From: Sulfurimonas sp.
GTDB lineage: Bacteria; Campylobacterota; Campylobacteria; Campylobacterales; Sulfurimonadaceae
Reading direction: 5' to 3'
NCBI RefSeq assembly: GCF_018698455.1
Contig: NZ_JABIOQ010000050.1
Location: forward strand, 1-61,877
DNA: 61,877 nt
The stretch's first letter is position 1; the number at the start of each line of letters is the position of its first letter. A program made the translations under genes and the position numbers. The notes below the pieces were generated by a model. It worked only from the letters and a program-made list of their open reading frames with translations, did no database searches and was not told the DNA's origin. Shown piece by piece: positions 1-9,749 of the stretch.

Positions 1-545
1 AAACCCATCTGAAAATTTAAGATATTTCCACAGACTGGGTGTGAAGGTTGAGAAAATGGATAGCTATGAAGAGGAAGAAGTTTTGAGAAATAGACATATT
101 CACCTTTATGAGTAAAAAATAGATCTCGAGTTGGATTTAAATACTGTGCATTTTCGCGTATGTTATTTGAAAACTCATCTGCACGTGCAAAACTTGGCCA
201 TGCATGAAGAGATATAAATAGGACAATTATGGCACTAGAGACCACCACAAAAGGACGGAGTGCATCAACCCTAGAATAACCAAGTGAGAAAAAAGAGACA
301 AGTGCATTAGAGCGAATTAAAAACACTTTCGTACTTATCATTGCAAAAACAAGAGCTAAAGGAAGTAACATGTCAATAGCAAAAAATGCTTTATACGCCA
401 AATAAATTACAATTAAGTTTGCAGAAGAAGAAAGAGAATCAACATTTCCCATATAATCGAAGCCAACCATAAATATGACTAAGGCACTCATAATAATAAA
501 AAAATACTTTAAATAGTGAAACGATACATATTTAAATGCTAACAC
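1..545 (-). CDS. lptG: LptF/LptG-family lipopolysaccharide export permease (N-terminal part, runs off window)
   Basis: Inner-membrane permease of the Lpt complex that extracts LPS and passes it to the periplasmic bridge. The frame opens with GTG at 545, overlapping the end of pth by 7 bp, and stays open to the window edge. The translation starts MLAFKYVSFHYLKYF, has three hydrophobic stretches (about residues 11-25, 36-66 and 98-118), and then reads LNPTRDLIFTHKGEYVYF, which matches the periplasmic entry of the LptF/G family. The last ~22 residues before the edge (positions 1-66) do not look like the family, so the edge may be diverged. It is cotranscribed with rplY and pth. Choice of LptG over LptF is by position only. 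Confidence 0.6.
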   Translation of the reverse strand, partial: MLAFKYVSFHYLKYFFIIMSALVIFMVGFDYMGNVDSLSSSANLIVIYLAYKAFFAIDMLLPLALVFAMISTKVFLIRSNALVSFFSLGYSRVDALRPFVVVSSAIIVLFISLHAWPSFARADEFSNNIRENAQYLNPTRDLFFTHKGEYVYFSKLLPLHSYPFSQPSHPVCGNILNFQMG

Positions 546-1093
546 AATGCTGCTTTACTTGCATACTTTATACTAACTTCTTCCATAGTATTTTTAAATA
601 AAAATTCAATACTATCTGCACTTTTTTCAATTAAGGATTTTATGTACTCTTTTTGTTCTTTAGAAAATGGGCTAAGCACATAAGAAGAAACCTCTCCTTT
701 ATGGTCTGGCTTCCCTATTCCGATACGTACCCGTATATATTCTTTACCTATTTTTGAGTCTATAGACTTAAGTCCATTATGTCCACCATGTCCACCTGCC
801 TCTTTAAAGCGCAAACTTCCAAAAGGAAGATCTAAATCATCATGTATTACAACTACTTGTTCTAATTTATAAAAGTTTTTAACTTTTATAACACTATCAC
901 CAGAGAGATTCATAAATGTTTGTGGTTTTAATAAAAAATGATTTTGAAATTTACTACATTCACCGAGAAAAGATGAGGAGGAGACTTTTGAAGCATTGAA
1001 CCTTTTTATAAGTTCATCGATAACCATAAAACCAATGTTATGGCGTGTATTTTCATACTCAGAACCAGGGTTACCTAGTCCGACTATGAGCAT
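539..1093 (-). CDS. pth: Peptidyl-tRNA hydrolase
   Basis: Cleaves peptidyl-tRNA released from stalled ribosomes so that the tRNA can be recycled. At 184 aa it has the normal family length. The N-terminus MLIVGLGNPGSEYENTRHNI carries substrate-binding Asn8 and the catalytic His18; MNLSG (residues 61-65) and HDDLDLPFG (84-92) supply the remaining active-site Asn and Asp. It lies 2 bp downstream of rplY, an arrangement common in bacteria, and its end overlaps the following permease gene. A single promoter upstream of rplY probably serves all three genes. Confidence 0.96.
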   Translation of the reverse strand: MLIVGLGNPGSEYENTRHNIGFMVIDELIKRFNASKVSSSSFLGECSKFQNHFLLKPQTFMNLSGDSVIKVKNFYKLEQVVVIHDDLDLPFGSLRFKEAGGHGGHNGLKSIDSKIGKEYIRVRIGIGKPDHKGEVSSYVLSPFSKEQKEYIKSLIEKSADSIEFLFKNTMEEVSIKYASKAALC

Positions 1094-1095
1094 AA

Positions 1096-1632
1096 TTATT
1101 TCGCTTTAATGATACTTAGCACAGATACACGGTCAGAATCCGTGAAAGTTACATTTTTAATTTTATCTAAATCACGAACAAGTCTTGAATCTCCAACGTC
1201 CATAGGAGTAACATCAACAGTGATTGCATTTGGAAGGTTTTCAATAGTAGTTTTAACACGTAAACGTGGTTTAGCTATGAAAACCATACCTTTGTTTTTA
1301 ACACCTAGTGCTTCACCTGTTGTTGCTACAGGAACATAATAATGTGTTAAAACACCTGGTTGTGCTACCATTAAATCAACATGTAAAAGTTTTCCAGTTA
1401 CTGCTTGAGACTCATAAGATTGAACAACTACATTCAATTCTTTACCGTCTATTTTCACTGGGAATGCGATAGTTTCTTTATTACGAACAGTACGGATATA
1501 CTCATTCATCTTGAATGCAGCATTAATGTTTTCTAAACCTTTTCCGTATACGTTTGCAATTAGATAACCATCAAGGCGAAGTGCCTTAGTATCACTTTTG
1601 CCAATACTCTCTCTAACTATACCTTCTAACAT
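1096..1632 (-). CDS. rplY: 50S ribosomal protein L25/general stress protein Ctc
   Basis: Binds 5S rRNA in the large ribosomal subunit. At 178 aa it is the long (Ctc/TL5) form: an N-terminal L25 5S-binding domain (about residues 1-90) followed by a C-terminal beta domain. The N-terminus MLEGIVRESIGKSDTKALR and the segment HVDLMVAQPG are typical of the family. The start follows an AAGGAT ribosome-binding site, and a TATAAT box lies further upstream at 1665-1670. First gene of the rplY-pth-lptG run. Confidence 0.95.
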   Translation of the reverse strand: MLEGIVRESIGKSDTKALRLDGYLIANVYGKGLENINAAFKMNEYIRTVRNKETIAFPVKIDGKELNVVVQSYESQAVTGKLLHVDLMVAQPGVLTHYYVPVATTGEALGVKNKGMVFIAKPRLRVKTTIENLPNAITVDVTPMDVGDSRLVRDLDKIKNVTFTDSDRVSVLSIIKAK

Positions 1633-1664
1633 ATTAAATCCTTTTGTGTTTTTAAATGACTGGG

Positions 1665-1670
1665 ATTATA
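1665..1670 (-). promoter_or_regulatory. -10 element of the rplY-pth promoter
   Basis: On the minus strand the bases read GGTATAATCC, a perfect TATAAT about 33 bp before the rplY start codon, in the short gap between pilT and rplY. Confidence 0.6.
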
Positions 1671-1689
1671 CCTATTTATCGTTTAAAAT

Positions 1690-2874
1690 TTACTTTAAGT
1701 CGAAAATATCATCATCAGAAGCAACACCATGTTGAGTTGCCTCTGCTTCTTTATTGCTACCAATTTTTCCACTTGAGAGTCCACTCATTTTTAGTTGTAA
1801 GTCAGAAGCACTTGTAGCATTTATAAGTGCTTGTTCTTTAGAAATAACACCATCATTGTACAGATCAAGAATTGCTTGATCAAAACTTTGTGACTTATAG
1901 TGCTCTTTTCCAGATTCTATGGCATCACGAATCTCATAATCTCTATTTTCCATAATGAGTTTCTCTATAGTCGGGGTACGAACTAGTATTTCCATAGCTG
2001 CTCTACGACCACCATCCAAAGTAGGAATGAGTCTCTGTGAAATAACACCTTGAAGTACTCCTGCAACCGAGATTCTTACACGGTTTTGCTCATCTGTTGG
2101 AAACTGAGCAATAATACGGTTAATAGTCTCTTTTGCATCCATTGTATGAAGGGTTGAAAAAACTAAGTGTCCCGTATCTGCTGCATGCAAAGCAAGATTA
2201 ACAGTTTCTTTATCTCTCATTTCTCCAACAAGTATGATATCTGGATCTTCACGAAGAGCAGCTCTTAATGCTGTACCAAAACTAAGTGTATCTTGTCCAA
2301 CTGAGCGTTGATTAATTATGCAACCTCTATCCTTATGTACAAATTCAATCGGATCTTCAATCGTAATTATATGCTTTTTCTTTGTTAAGTTTATTTCATT
2401 AATTAGAGATGCCAAAGTAGTTGACTTACCGCTACCAGTGACACCTGTAACAAGAACTAAACCCCTCTCTTTTTTAGTGAAATCTTTTATCACATCAGGA
2501 AGGTGTAACTCAGCTAATGCAGGAATTTTTACGGGTATAACACGAAAAACTGCTGAAATACCATCCATCTGAAAAAATATATTTACACGAAAACGGTTGT
2601 TTTCATTAAAAGGATATACTAAATCCAGTTCTTTAAGCTCAACAAGCTCTGCAAATCTTCCTTTTAACAACTCTTTTGCAAAAGTCAATGCATCCTCTTT
2701 TGACAGTATCTCTCCGCCTAACGTGACAATATCTCCTTGAATTCTAGCTCTAATAACAGCATTAGATTTTACATGAAGGTCACTTCCTCCAACTTCAATC
2801 ATTCGTTTAAGATATCCACGAACTTTCCTTAACTGCTCAAACGTTAACTTACTTATATCTACCTCATTACTCAT
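1690..2874 (-). CDS. pilT: Type IV pilus twitching motility ATPase PilT
   Basis: Hexameric cytoplasmic ATPase that powers retraction of type IV pili. The 394 aa protein has an N-terminal PAS-like domain and a C-terminal RecA-like secretion ATPase domain. Walker A is TGVTGSGKST (about 143-152), the Asp box TIEDPIE (171-177), Walker B ILVGEMRD (214-221) and the His box GHLVFSTLHT (235-244). Its ATG overlaps the stop of tal (ATGA-type overlap), so the two are translationally linked. No other pilus motor gene is in the window, although a lone pseudopilin sits at 9000. A general PilT/VirB11-like ATPase is possible but the motifs fit PilT well. Confidence 0.92.
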   Translation of the reverse strand: MSNEVDISKLTFEQLRKVRGYLKRMIEVGGSDLHVKSNAVIRARIQGDIVTLGGEILSKEDALTFAKELLKGRFAELVELKELDLVYPFNENNRFRVNIFFQMDGISAVFRVIPVKIPALAELHLPDVIKDFTKKERGLVLVTGVTGSGKSTTLASLINEINLTKKKHIITIEDPIEFVHKDRGCIINQRSVGQDTLSFGTALRAALREDPDIILVGEMRDKETVNLALHAADTGHLVFSTLHTMDAKETINRIIAQFPTDEQNRVRISVAGVLQGVISQRLIPTLDGGRRAAMEILVRTPTIEKLIMENRDYEIRDAIESGKEHYKSQSFDQAILDLYNDGVISKEQALINATSASDLQLKMSGLSSGKIGSNKEAEATQHGVASDDDIFDLK

Positions 2875-3851
2875 AAAGCCTCCAATATATCTTTAAATGC
2901 ATCTTTGAATGCGAGTAAACCATCTTCTATCTGTTTATCTAGCACCTCATCAAAATTAATACCTATTGCTACTATTTTTGAAAAATGATTTTTAATCAAT
3001 TCTGAGTCAATTGGTAAAGCTGGTATTGATGTTTTATGTGCATTAAAAGAGTGTATAGTCTCTACTGGTGCTGTATTCACACTGTTATATGCAAGCAGTT
3101 GTTCTATGTAGTAGTAAGCAGGTAAAGAATCATCTTTCACTCCAGTACTTGCGAAGAGGGCACGACATCCGTCTACATTCAGCTCTTGGATAGTTGCATA
3201 AATCTCTGCACTGTTATATATACCACTTAAAGCTACTTCTATACCATTTTCTAGAAGCTTTGCATCGAGTGCTCTATCTACACGACTCACAAAAATGCTA
3301 ATAACACTTGCAACACTCTTTCCAAATAAAGCTATGCCTTCTTTAAAAGCCTTTGCACAATTTATTGCTTGAGATTTTTTAAAAATAAGTGTCGCGTTTA
3401 CAGGAATTCCTTCTGAGGTAAGTGCTTTCATTGCCCTATATCCAGCCTCCGTAGCTGGAACTTTTATCATAACATTAGGTCTATTTATACTTTGAAAAAG
3501 TCTTTTCCCTTCCGCTATTGTTGCCTCTGAGCTATCGCATAGTGAAGGGTCTACCTCAATGCTCACATATCCATCATCGCCTTCATCAAATAGAGGTCTT
3601 AAGATATCAGCTGCTTTTGTAATGTCATATATGGCAACCGACTCATATTTTTCTTTAGCAGAAAGACCCTGTAAAGATTCAAGTTGTTTTTTATAGGCAC
3701 TAGAGGTTAAAATAGCATTTTTAAAAATAGCTGGGTTTGAAGTAGCACCATTAATAATTTTTTTATCTATCAACTCTTTAAATTCATTATCAAGATAATC
3801 TCTCTCAATGAAATCTGCCCATAAAGAGAACTTTAAATCTTCTATATACAT
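2871..3851 (-). CDS. tal: Transaldolase
   Basis: Pentose phosphate pathway enzyme that transfers a dihydroxyacetone unit between sugar phosphates through a lysine Schiff base. 326 aa, with GATSNPAIF at about residues 35-43 and the active-site lysine in VMIKVPAT (Lys130). The length and N-terminus fit the larger TalB/plant-like class seen in this phylum. A TATAAT box lies at 3877-3882 on this strand, 26 bp before the ATG, so tal leads the tal-pilT pair. Confidence 0.94.
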   Translation of the reverse strand: MYIEDLKFSLWADFIERDYLDNEFKELIDKKIINGATSNPAIFKNAILTSSAYKKQLESLQGLSAKEKYESVAIYDITKAADILRPLFDEGDDGYVSIEVDPSLCDSSEATIAEGKRLFQSINRPNVMIKVPATEAGYRAMKALTSEGIPVNATLIFKKSQAINCAKAFKEGIALFGKSVASVISIFVSRVDRALDAKLLENGIEVALSGIYNSAEIYATIQELNVDGCRALFASTGVKDDSLPAYYYIEQLLAYNSVNTAPVETIHSFNAHKTSIPALPIDSELIKNHFSKIVAIGINFDEVLDKQIEDGLLAFKDAFKDILEAL

Positions 3852-3876
3852 CAGCTATCCTAGATTAATTTTCTCT

Positions 3877-3882
3877 ATTATA
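3877..3882 (-). promoter_or_regulatory. -10 element of the tal-pilT promoter
   Basis: The minus strand reads CGTTATAATAG, a perfect -10 box in the 51 bp gap between pabB and tal. Confidence 0.55.
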
Positions 3883-3902
3883 ACGAAGTATATATAAAAT
3901 TA

Positions 3903-4841
3903 CTATGGAAGATATATTTTATCTTGTAACTCTTCATACTCGAGGTTCACATCACTATCAAGAGTTATTCCTCCACCACTTTTATAGACAAATCCATCAT
4001 CTCTTTTTTCTATAAAACGTATCATTACCCCGCTATCTAACTTCTCTCCATCATACACACCAAAGACACCAGAAAAAAATCCTCTCTCGTACCCTTCTAT
4101 ATTTTCTATAATTTTTAAGGTACTGCGTTTTGGTGTGCCACTGATACTTCCAGCTGGAAGTAAGTCTTCTAATATATAACCAATCTTTGTATGCCAGTCA
4201 TTCTCAAGTTTTCCACTTATGTGTGAACTTACCTGTAGTAGTCTCTTCTCTCCAGCTTCTATGCACTCTATGTAACGAAATTTCTCTACTCTTACATCGC
4301 TAGAGACTATTGAGAGGTCATTTCTAAGTAAATCTACAACCATTATATGCTCAGCTAATTCTTTCTCGTTCGCTAAAATTTTTTCACTTGCATTCTCAAT
4401 AGCCGCGTTTATAGTCCCTTTCATTGGGAATGTATTTATTTGATTATTTTGAATCTGGATAAACTTCTCTGGAGAAAAACAAACAAACTCATCCTTATAC
4501 CGTAACTTATAATGTGCATTCGCATAACGATATATTTCTTTTAGATTGAGCTTTGTTTGAACCTTCGTCTCTTGGGTGAGGTTTAAAATATAAGTCTCTC
4601 CAGATTTTATCTTCTCTATAACATCTGTAAACTTTTTTTTATAATTATTTATATCAAGGGGATTTATTTCAAACTTTTTATCATGTTGCTTATATCTATA
4701 ATTCTGGTCTATACAAAACTCTATATCATTATCTTCTAACTCATCTAATAAAAAGACTTCTATTCTTTGTGCTTTAAAATCACTCACAAAAAGAAAAGGT
4801 TTTTTCTGGGCCCCCAGAGTATTTAAATCAGAAAAGTTCAT
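3903..4841 (-). CDS. pabB: Aminodeoxychorismate synthase component I (chorismate-binding)
   Basis: Converts chorismate to 4-amino-4-deoxychorismate for folate synthesis, normally with a PabA glutaminase. At 312 aa this is the short form with only the chorismate-utilising domain. Family signatures are TFPMKGTI (mid-protein), ELAEHIMVVDLLRNDL, and the C-terminal GSISGTPKRSTLKIIE and GFFSGVFGVYDG. No glutaminase or lyase domain is fused. It lies 5 bp after pyrB on the same strand. An isochorismate or anthranilate synthase is less likely because of the GTPK and MKGTI pattern. Confidence 0.88.
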   Translation of the reverse strand: MNFSDLNTLGAQKKPFLFVSDFKAQRIEVFLLDELEDNDIEFCIDQNYRYKQHDKKFEINPLDINNYKKKFTDVIEKIKSGETYILNLTQETKVQTKLNLKEIYRYANAHYKLRYKDEFVCFSPEKFIQIQNNQINTFPMKGTINAAIENASEKILANEKELAEHIMVVDLLRNDLSIVSSDVRVEKFRYIECIEAGEKRLLQVSSHISGKLENDWHTKIGYILEDLLPAGSISGTPKRSTLKIIENIEGYERGFFSGVFGVYDGEKLDSGVMIRFIEKRDDGFVYKSGGGITLDSDVNLEYEELQDKIYLP

Positions 4842-4846
4842 ACAAT

Positions 4847-5722
4847 CTAGCTAGTGGCTATAAGCTTTTTAAGAATGGCCATTCTTATATTCACTCCATT
4901 TGTGACTTGTTCTAAAACCTTACAGCGTTTATCTTCTAAAAGTGCATCTGAAATATCAATATTTCTATGTACTGGACCTGGGTGTAGTAAAATAATATTT
5001 CTATCCCCAATAAGTTCCTCTGTAATACAAAAATCACTTGCATAATCTTTGAGTGAAGCATAGCTTTGTGATGAGTGGCGTTCAGTCTGAGTTCGAAGAC
5101 TCATAATAGCATCCACCTCATCAATAATCTCTTCTAAAAAGTGAGTTGTTCTCAGGTCTGTTTTTGGTAAGAAGTGAGGTGGAGCGACAAGAATGACTTC
5201 CATACCAAAACGTGACAATAATTCTATATTTGAGTTTGCTACACGAGAGTTTTTAATGTCACCAACGATGGCAATTTTCTTTCCCTCAAGGTTTTTAAAA
5301 TGCTCTTTAAGTGTATAAAGATCCAGAAGTGCTTGAGATGGATGAGCATGTGCACCATCTCCTGCATTTACTATACTTGCCTTTGTATAATTTGAAAGGA
5401 TTTTAGGGACCCCAGAATTTTGATGACGTACTATGATGGCATGCGGACCCATCGCATCAAGATTCATTGCAGTATCTACAAGTGTCTCACCTTTTTTAGT
5501 TGAACTTTTTGTTACATCAAGATGTACTATCTCTGCACCCAAACGTTTCGCCGCTATCTCAAAAGACGATTTCGTACGTGTTGAGTTCTCAAAAAACAGA
5601 GTGATTATTATCTTATCTTGAAGGATTCTCTCAAAACGACCATCACTAAAAGTTTTAGCATCTACTAAAATTTCTTCTATCTCTTCTTTTGTAAAATCAT
5701 CAGTACGAATTAAGTGTGCCAT
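4847..5722 (-). CDS. pyrB: Aspartate carbamoyltransferase catalytic subunit
   Basis: Second step of pyrimidine synthesis: carbamoyl phosphate plus aspartate gives carbamoyl aspartate. The 291 aa protein has the carbamoyl-phosphate loop STRTKSSF (about 47-54), HPSQALLD (127-134) and [11 protein letters not shown] near the C-terminus, all diagnostic. No regulatory pyrI is adjacent, so it is probably the unregulated type. It lies between bioD and pabB in a closely spaced run, suggesting cotranscription. Confidence 0.95.
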   Translation of the reverse strand: MAHLIRTDDFTKEEIEEILVDAKTFSDGRFERILQDKIIITLFFENSTRTKSSFEIAAKRLGAEIVHLDVTKSSTKKGETLVDTAMNLDAMGPHAIIVRHQNSGVPKILSNYTKASIVNAGDGAHAHPSQALLDLYTLKEHFKNLEGKKIAIVGDIKNSRVANSNIELLSRFGMEVILVAPPHFLPKTDLRTTHFLEEIIDEVDAIMSLRTQTERHSSQSYASLKDYASDFCITEELIGDRNIILLHPGPVHRNIDISDALLEDKRCKVLEQVTNGVNIRMAILKKLIATS

Positions 5723-5743
5723 TTTTATCCTAATAGATTTAAT

Positions 5744-6391
5744 TTATAGATTATACAAGACATCACAAATAGTGTCAATGTCAGAAGCAGTTTTATATAC
5801 TTTTTGTTTTGTTTTTATATAGTATGGTTCACTTATAGTTGCAAACCCTTCATCTTCTTTTTTACAATTAAATGCAGTTATATACTTTACAGTATTCGTT
5901 TCTAAAGCATTTTGACTCAACCTTGTATCATTGATACAGCCAAGAGAACAATGAGTCACTAAAAGTGTCGCTGCATTTAGCTCTTTAATAAGGTCAATTA
6001 ACATATATTCTTCATCTAAAGGTACATATAAACCACCTGCTCCTTCAATAATTAAAACATCACATAATTTTTCAAGATCTTCTATTGCTGTTATTATTTT
6101 ATTTATATTAAGTTTTTTCGCGTTTGAAGCTACAAATGGGGCGGCAGGGAGAGAGTAAGAGATAGGAACAATATCTTGTACATTAAGGTTTTTAAATGCA
6201 GGATTCAACTTTTTAACTAAAGATAATAGCATGTCTCCATCAGGATAAACATTATCAATGACACCTGTTTCAATAGGCTTAATAACCCCAACTTTTAGAC
6301 CACGAGAAGCATACTCTTTTAAAAGAAGTTTAGTAGTGTATGTTTTGCCGATATCAGTATTTGTAGCAGTTACAAAAATTCGTTTTGCCAA
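5744..6391 (-). CDS. bioD: Dethiobiotin synthetase
   Basis: ATP-dependent closure of the ureido ring of dethiobiotin from 7,8-diaminopelargonate and CO2. 215 aa. The P-loop ATNTDIGKTYT (about 8-18) is the characteristic BioD form, followed by GVIKPIETG, where Lys binds substrate, and IIEGAGGLYVPL. It leads the bioD-pyrB-pabB run. No other biotin gene is adjacent. Confidence 0.93.
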   Translation of the reverse strand: MAKRIFVTATNTDIGKTYTTKLLLKEYASRGLKVGVIKPIETGVIDNVYPDGDMLLSLVKKLNPAFKNLNVQDIVPISYSLPAAPFVASNAKKLNINKIITAIEDLEKLCDVLIIEGAGGLYVPLDEEYMLIDLIKELNAATLLVTHCSLGCINDTRLSQNALETNTVKYITAFNCKKEDEGFATISEPYYIKTKQKVYKTASDIDTICDVLYNL

Positions 6392-6530
6392 AGTGTCTCT
6401 TTTTTTAGAAAGTATAACGAAAGTAGTTTAAAATATATGATTATATAAAGTATGGTAAAAACTGTGGATTTTTGCTTAGTGTGCTTAAGATTTTGGAGTT
6501 TGAGTAAAGGAGGCTACAATCGTAGCTGAC

Positions 6531-6558
6531 TGCACTCATCTTCAAAAGATTGAGTGCA
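6531..6558 (-). terminator. Hairpin downstream of ilvC
   Basis: Perfect 8 bp inverted repeat TGCACTCA/TGAGTGCA with a 12-base loop, 14 bp after the ilvC stop. There is no long T-run, so it is a plausible but not textbook terminator. Confidence 0.5.
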
Positions 6559-6571
6559 ATAAGTAAAAATA

Positions 6572-7612
<1,041 letters not shown>

Positions 7613-7643
7613 TTAAGAGTTTTTATCTTAAAAATTTTGTGGC

Positions 7644-7649
7644 ATTATA
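7644..7649 (-). promoter_or_regulatory. -10 element of the ilvC promoter
   Basis: The minus strand reads AGATATAATGCC about 50 bp before the ilvC start. Confidence 0.55.
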
Positions 7650-7724
7650 TCTAAGTTATTTTGAATCTTTTATTAGAGTAAGCTAATATTTAATTATCAC
7701 TTAACTCGTTTAATATCTAGTATG

Positions 7725-7730
7725 TATAAT
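7725..7730 (+). promoter_or_regulatory. Extended -10 promoter for the NYN-domain gene
   Basis: TATGTATAATAG, a TG-extended TATAAT, lies 35 bp upstream of the TTG start at 7765. Confidence 0.5.
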
Positions 7731-7764
7731 AGTGAAAAATAATTTAAGACTCATAAGGTAAATT

Positions 7765-8502
7765 TTGTCCATACATAAACAAAAAATTTCTATAGAACAT
7801 AAATACAGAGGAAATGTAGAACTTCCTGATAATCCTGAAGCAAAGGATGTTTTTTTTCGTACTAAACAAGCATACGCTAATCATGAGAAGATGAGCATAA
7901 ATATTCTTTTTTCTAATTCAAAACTAGCAAAACTTAAACGCTATCAAAAAGGCTCATCTGAAAGTGAACTTGCAAACTTAGATCTTTATATAGAAATGGG
8001 AGAAGCACTTAGCTTTAATACTGATGATGCAAAAAAACTCAAGAACACTATTCAGTTTACGAATGATAGTGCACACACTAGTTTTAACATTACTAAACGT
8101 TTAAAACTTATAAATAAACAGCATAAAACAAAAACAGATAAAAATTATCTTTTTTGGGACATTGAAAACTTTTCTAGTATTAGTTCTATTTTTAATGACA
8201 TTATAGATAAATACGACATTGATGATAGTCATATTTTTCTTGCAGCAAATCCAGACTCTCTTTATCTTAAACGCTCAGAATGGGAAGCGAATCTTTATGA
8301 CTATGGGAAAACACTCCACTCGTTTAACTTTATTAAGTGTGACCATGGAAAAAATGTAGCGGATGATGTTTTACTTGATGAATTTATAAATGCAAAATTA
8401 ACTAATGCGAATGTTTTTATACTTACATTTGATAGAGAGCTAAAAGAACGATTTAACGAAATTACACATAAGAGTAATAACCTTTATATAATGGGCAAAT
8501 AA
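7765..8502 (+). CDS. NYN/PIN-like domain protein (putative ribonuclease)
   Basis: 245 aa soluble protein with a TTG start preceded by AAGG at a suitable distance. The C-terminal half (about residues 125-245) has the layout of a NYN (PIN-like) nuclease fold: an acidic strand end FWDIENF, then NVADDVLLDEFI with paired Asp residues, then FILTFDRELKERF with a third acidic position. These would form the metal site. The N-terminal ~120 residues are charged and not recognised. Family members act on RNA, but substrate and role here cannot be read from the sequence. It stands alone behind its own promoter, divergent from ilvC. Confidence 0.6.
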   Translation: MSIHKQKISIEHKYRGNVELPDNPEAKDVFFRTKQAYANHEKMSINILFSNSKLAKLKRYQKGSSESELANLDLYIEMGEALSFNTDDAKKLKNTIQFTNDSAHTSFNITKRLKLINKQHKTKTDKNYLFWDIENFSSISSIFNDIIDKYDIDDSHIFLAANPDSLYLKRSEWEANLYDYGKTLHSFNFIKCDHGKNVADDVLLDEFINAKLTNANVFILTFDRELKERFNEITHKSNNLYIMGK

Positions 8503-8522
8503 AATCTCAAGGCAAGAATTCT

Positions 8523-8840
8523 TCAAGATCTCTTCCACTCGACCTCATAAGTAGGAAGCTGATTATGTGCATCACACAGATATGCATAAGGGTCTAAAGA
8601 ATTAGCTCGCATGTTCTTTTTTCTGTAAATACTCTGGCAATTTGCTCTACCTTCTAGAGGGTCATTAATAGATATAACTGTTATATTTTTCTCTATTTCT
8701 ACAAAGTCTAAAATCTTGATTAATTTTTCTTTTTTAGAGCTAAATACTCCTAAAGATGCTTTCAGTTCTGGAAATAATGAGCTTTCAAGACTTATGACTT
8801 TAAGCCACATTTTTGATAGTGTTGATATAATTTCAGACAT
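8523..8840 (-). CDS. Hypothetical protein
   Basis: 105 aa with no recognised domain, signal or membrane segment. The start is supported by AAGGGA about 10 bases upstream. It has a mixed charged composition with two cysteines (one in ANCQSIYRKKN, one in YLCDAHNQ). A competing plus-strand frame at 8716-8904 has no ribosome-binding site and was discarded. It is convergent with the NYN gene. Confidence 0.5.
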   Translation of the reverse strand: MSEIISTLSKMWLKVISLESSLFPELKASLGVFSSKKEKLIKILDFVEIEKNITVISINDPLEGRANCQSIYRKKNMRANSLDPYAYLCDAHNQLPTYEVEWKRS

Positions 8841-8999
8841 AAGTCGAATCCCTTTTCTGTTAAATTTTTGTCGTAAAAAATTACGGGAGCCATTGAGGGT
8901 ATAACCTGTCTGAAATCAGATTTCAACTTTTTCAACTTCAACAACAATTAAACTATCAGCTTTTGTAGGAATCTGCAAGTAGCTCAGAGGTGTATAAGA

Positions 9000-9533
9000 A
9001 TGCAAAATATGAAAAAAGCTTTTACAATGATTGAACTTGTTTTTGTTATTGTTGTCATTGGTATTTTAGCCGCTGTTATTATTCCAAACACTAGGACTAA
9101 TCCTGTTGAAGAAGCAGCGATTAGCTTACTTTCCCAAGTGAGATATACACAGCACCTTGCAATGGTTGATGATAAGTATGGTGCTCCTAATTGGTTTAGA
9201 AATAGATGGCAGATAACTTTCAATGGAAATACATATTCTATAGAACATAATAATAATACTGCATTTGCACAAGACCCACAAACAAAGCAAAACATCCAGG
9301 GCATTGTACTAAATGGTTTAAGTAATATAGTACTAGATGGCGATTGTCTAAATGAAACTATTATTAGTTTTGACCATCTTGGACGACCATTGAGAGGCAA
9401 TTTGGCAGGAACAGCAACTTCTTATGTTGCTGGTCAAATAGTAGATGCTAACTGTACGATTATATTAACCAATGGTACAGAGACAGCATTTATTGATATA
9501 GTTCCTGAAACTGGTTATTCAAGAATTAGATAA
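9000..9533 (+). CDS. Type IV pilin-like/type II secretion pseudopilin
   Basis: 177 aa. The N-terminus KKAFTMIELVFVIVVIGILA is a prepilin signal: a short basic leader, cleavage before Phe, Glu at mature position 5 and a ~20-residue hydrophobic helix. It would be processed by PilD-type peptidase and inserted in the inner membrane. The globular part has two cysteines (GDCLNE, DANCTI) that could form a disulphide. GAGG lies 9 bases before the ATG at 9000; the ATG at 9009 is an alternative. No assembly genes are adjacent, so it is an orphan minor pilin. Confidence 0.8.
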   Translation: MQNMKKAFTMIELVFVIVVIGILAAVIIPNTRTNPVEEAAISLLSQVRYTQHLAMVDDKYGAPNWFRNRWQITFNGNTYSIEHNNNTAFAQDPQTKQNIQGIVLNGLSNIVLDGDCLNETIISFDHLGRPLRGNLAGTATSYVAGQIVDANCTIILTNGTETAFIDIVPETGYSRIR

Positions 9534-9736
9534 TTATTAATTTTGATATTTCCGTTACTTCTGACACAGATGGTGAGAAGCACTTTTCTTTGATATCTAA
9601 GTACTCTTTATTTGAAAAATATAGAATAAACAAACGATTTATTTTTTTACTTCAATAAAGGAAGTATGTGTTCTCTGTATTGACTATAGAGTATTTTATC
9701 AGACACATAGAGTCCAACAAGTCTTTCAATTCTCAT
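9526..9736 (-). pseudogene. Decayed DUF1330-like gene
   Basis: Minus-strand remnant. From an ATG at 9736 it reads MRIERLVGLYVSDKILYSQY, continues REHILPLLK and stops. After a shift the frame continues NRLFILYFSNKEYLDIKEK, then CFSPSVSEVTEISKL, and stops at 9526, overlapping the end of the pseudopilin gene. Both parts match the start and end of DUF1330-type small proteins, with the central ~25 residues missing. It appears to be an internal deletion plus frameshift. It lies directly downstream of the DUF1059 gene. Confidence 0.6.
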
Positions 9737-9749
9737 ATAAATTTATAAC

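Noticed and set aside
8716-8904. 62-codon plus-strand ORF over the 8523-8840 gene
   Set aside because: No ribosome-binding site; the minus-strand frame has one and a better composition.
8909-8930. Small inverted repeat TGAAATCAGATTTCA upstream of the pseudopilin
   Set aside because: 7 bp arms with almost no loop and no T-run; could be an operator but nothing supports it beyond the palindrome.
8975-8999. tRNA-like string AAGTAGCTCAGAGGTG before the pseudopilin
   Set aside because: It resembles a D-arm, but no anticodon or T-arm follows; it is the ribosome-binding region of the pilin gene.
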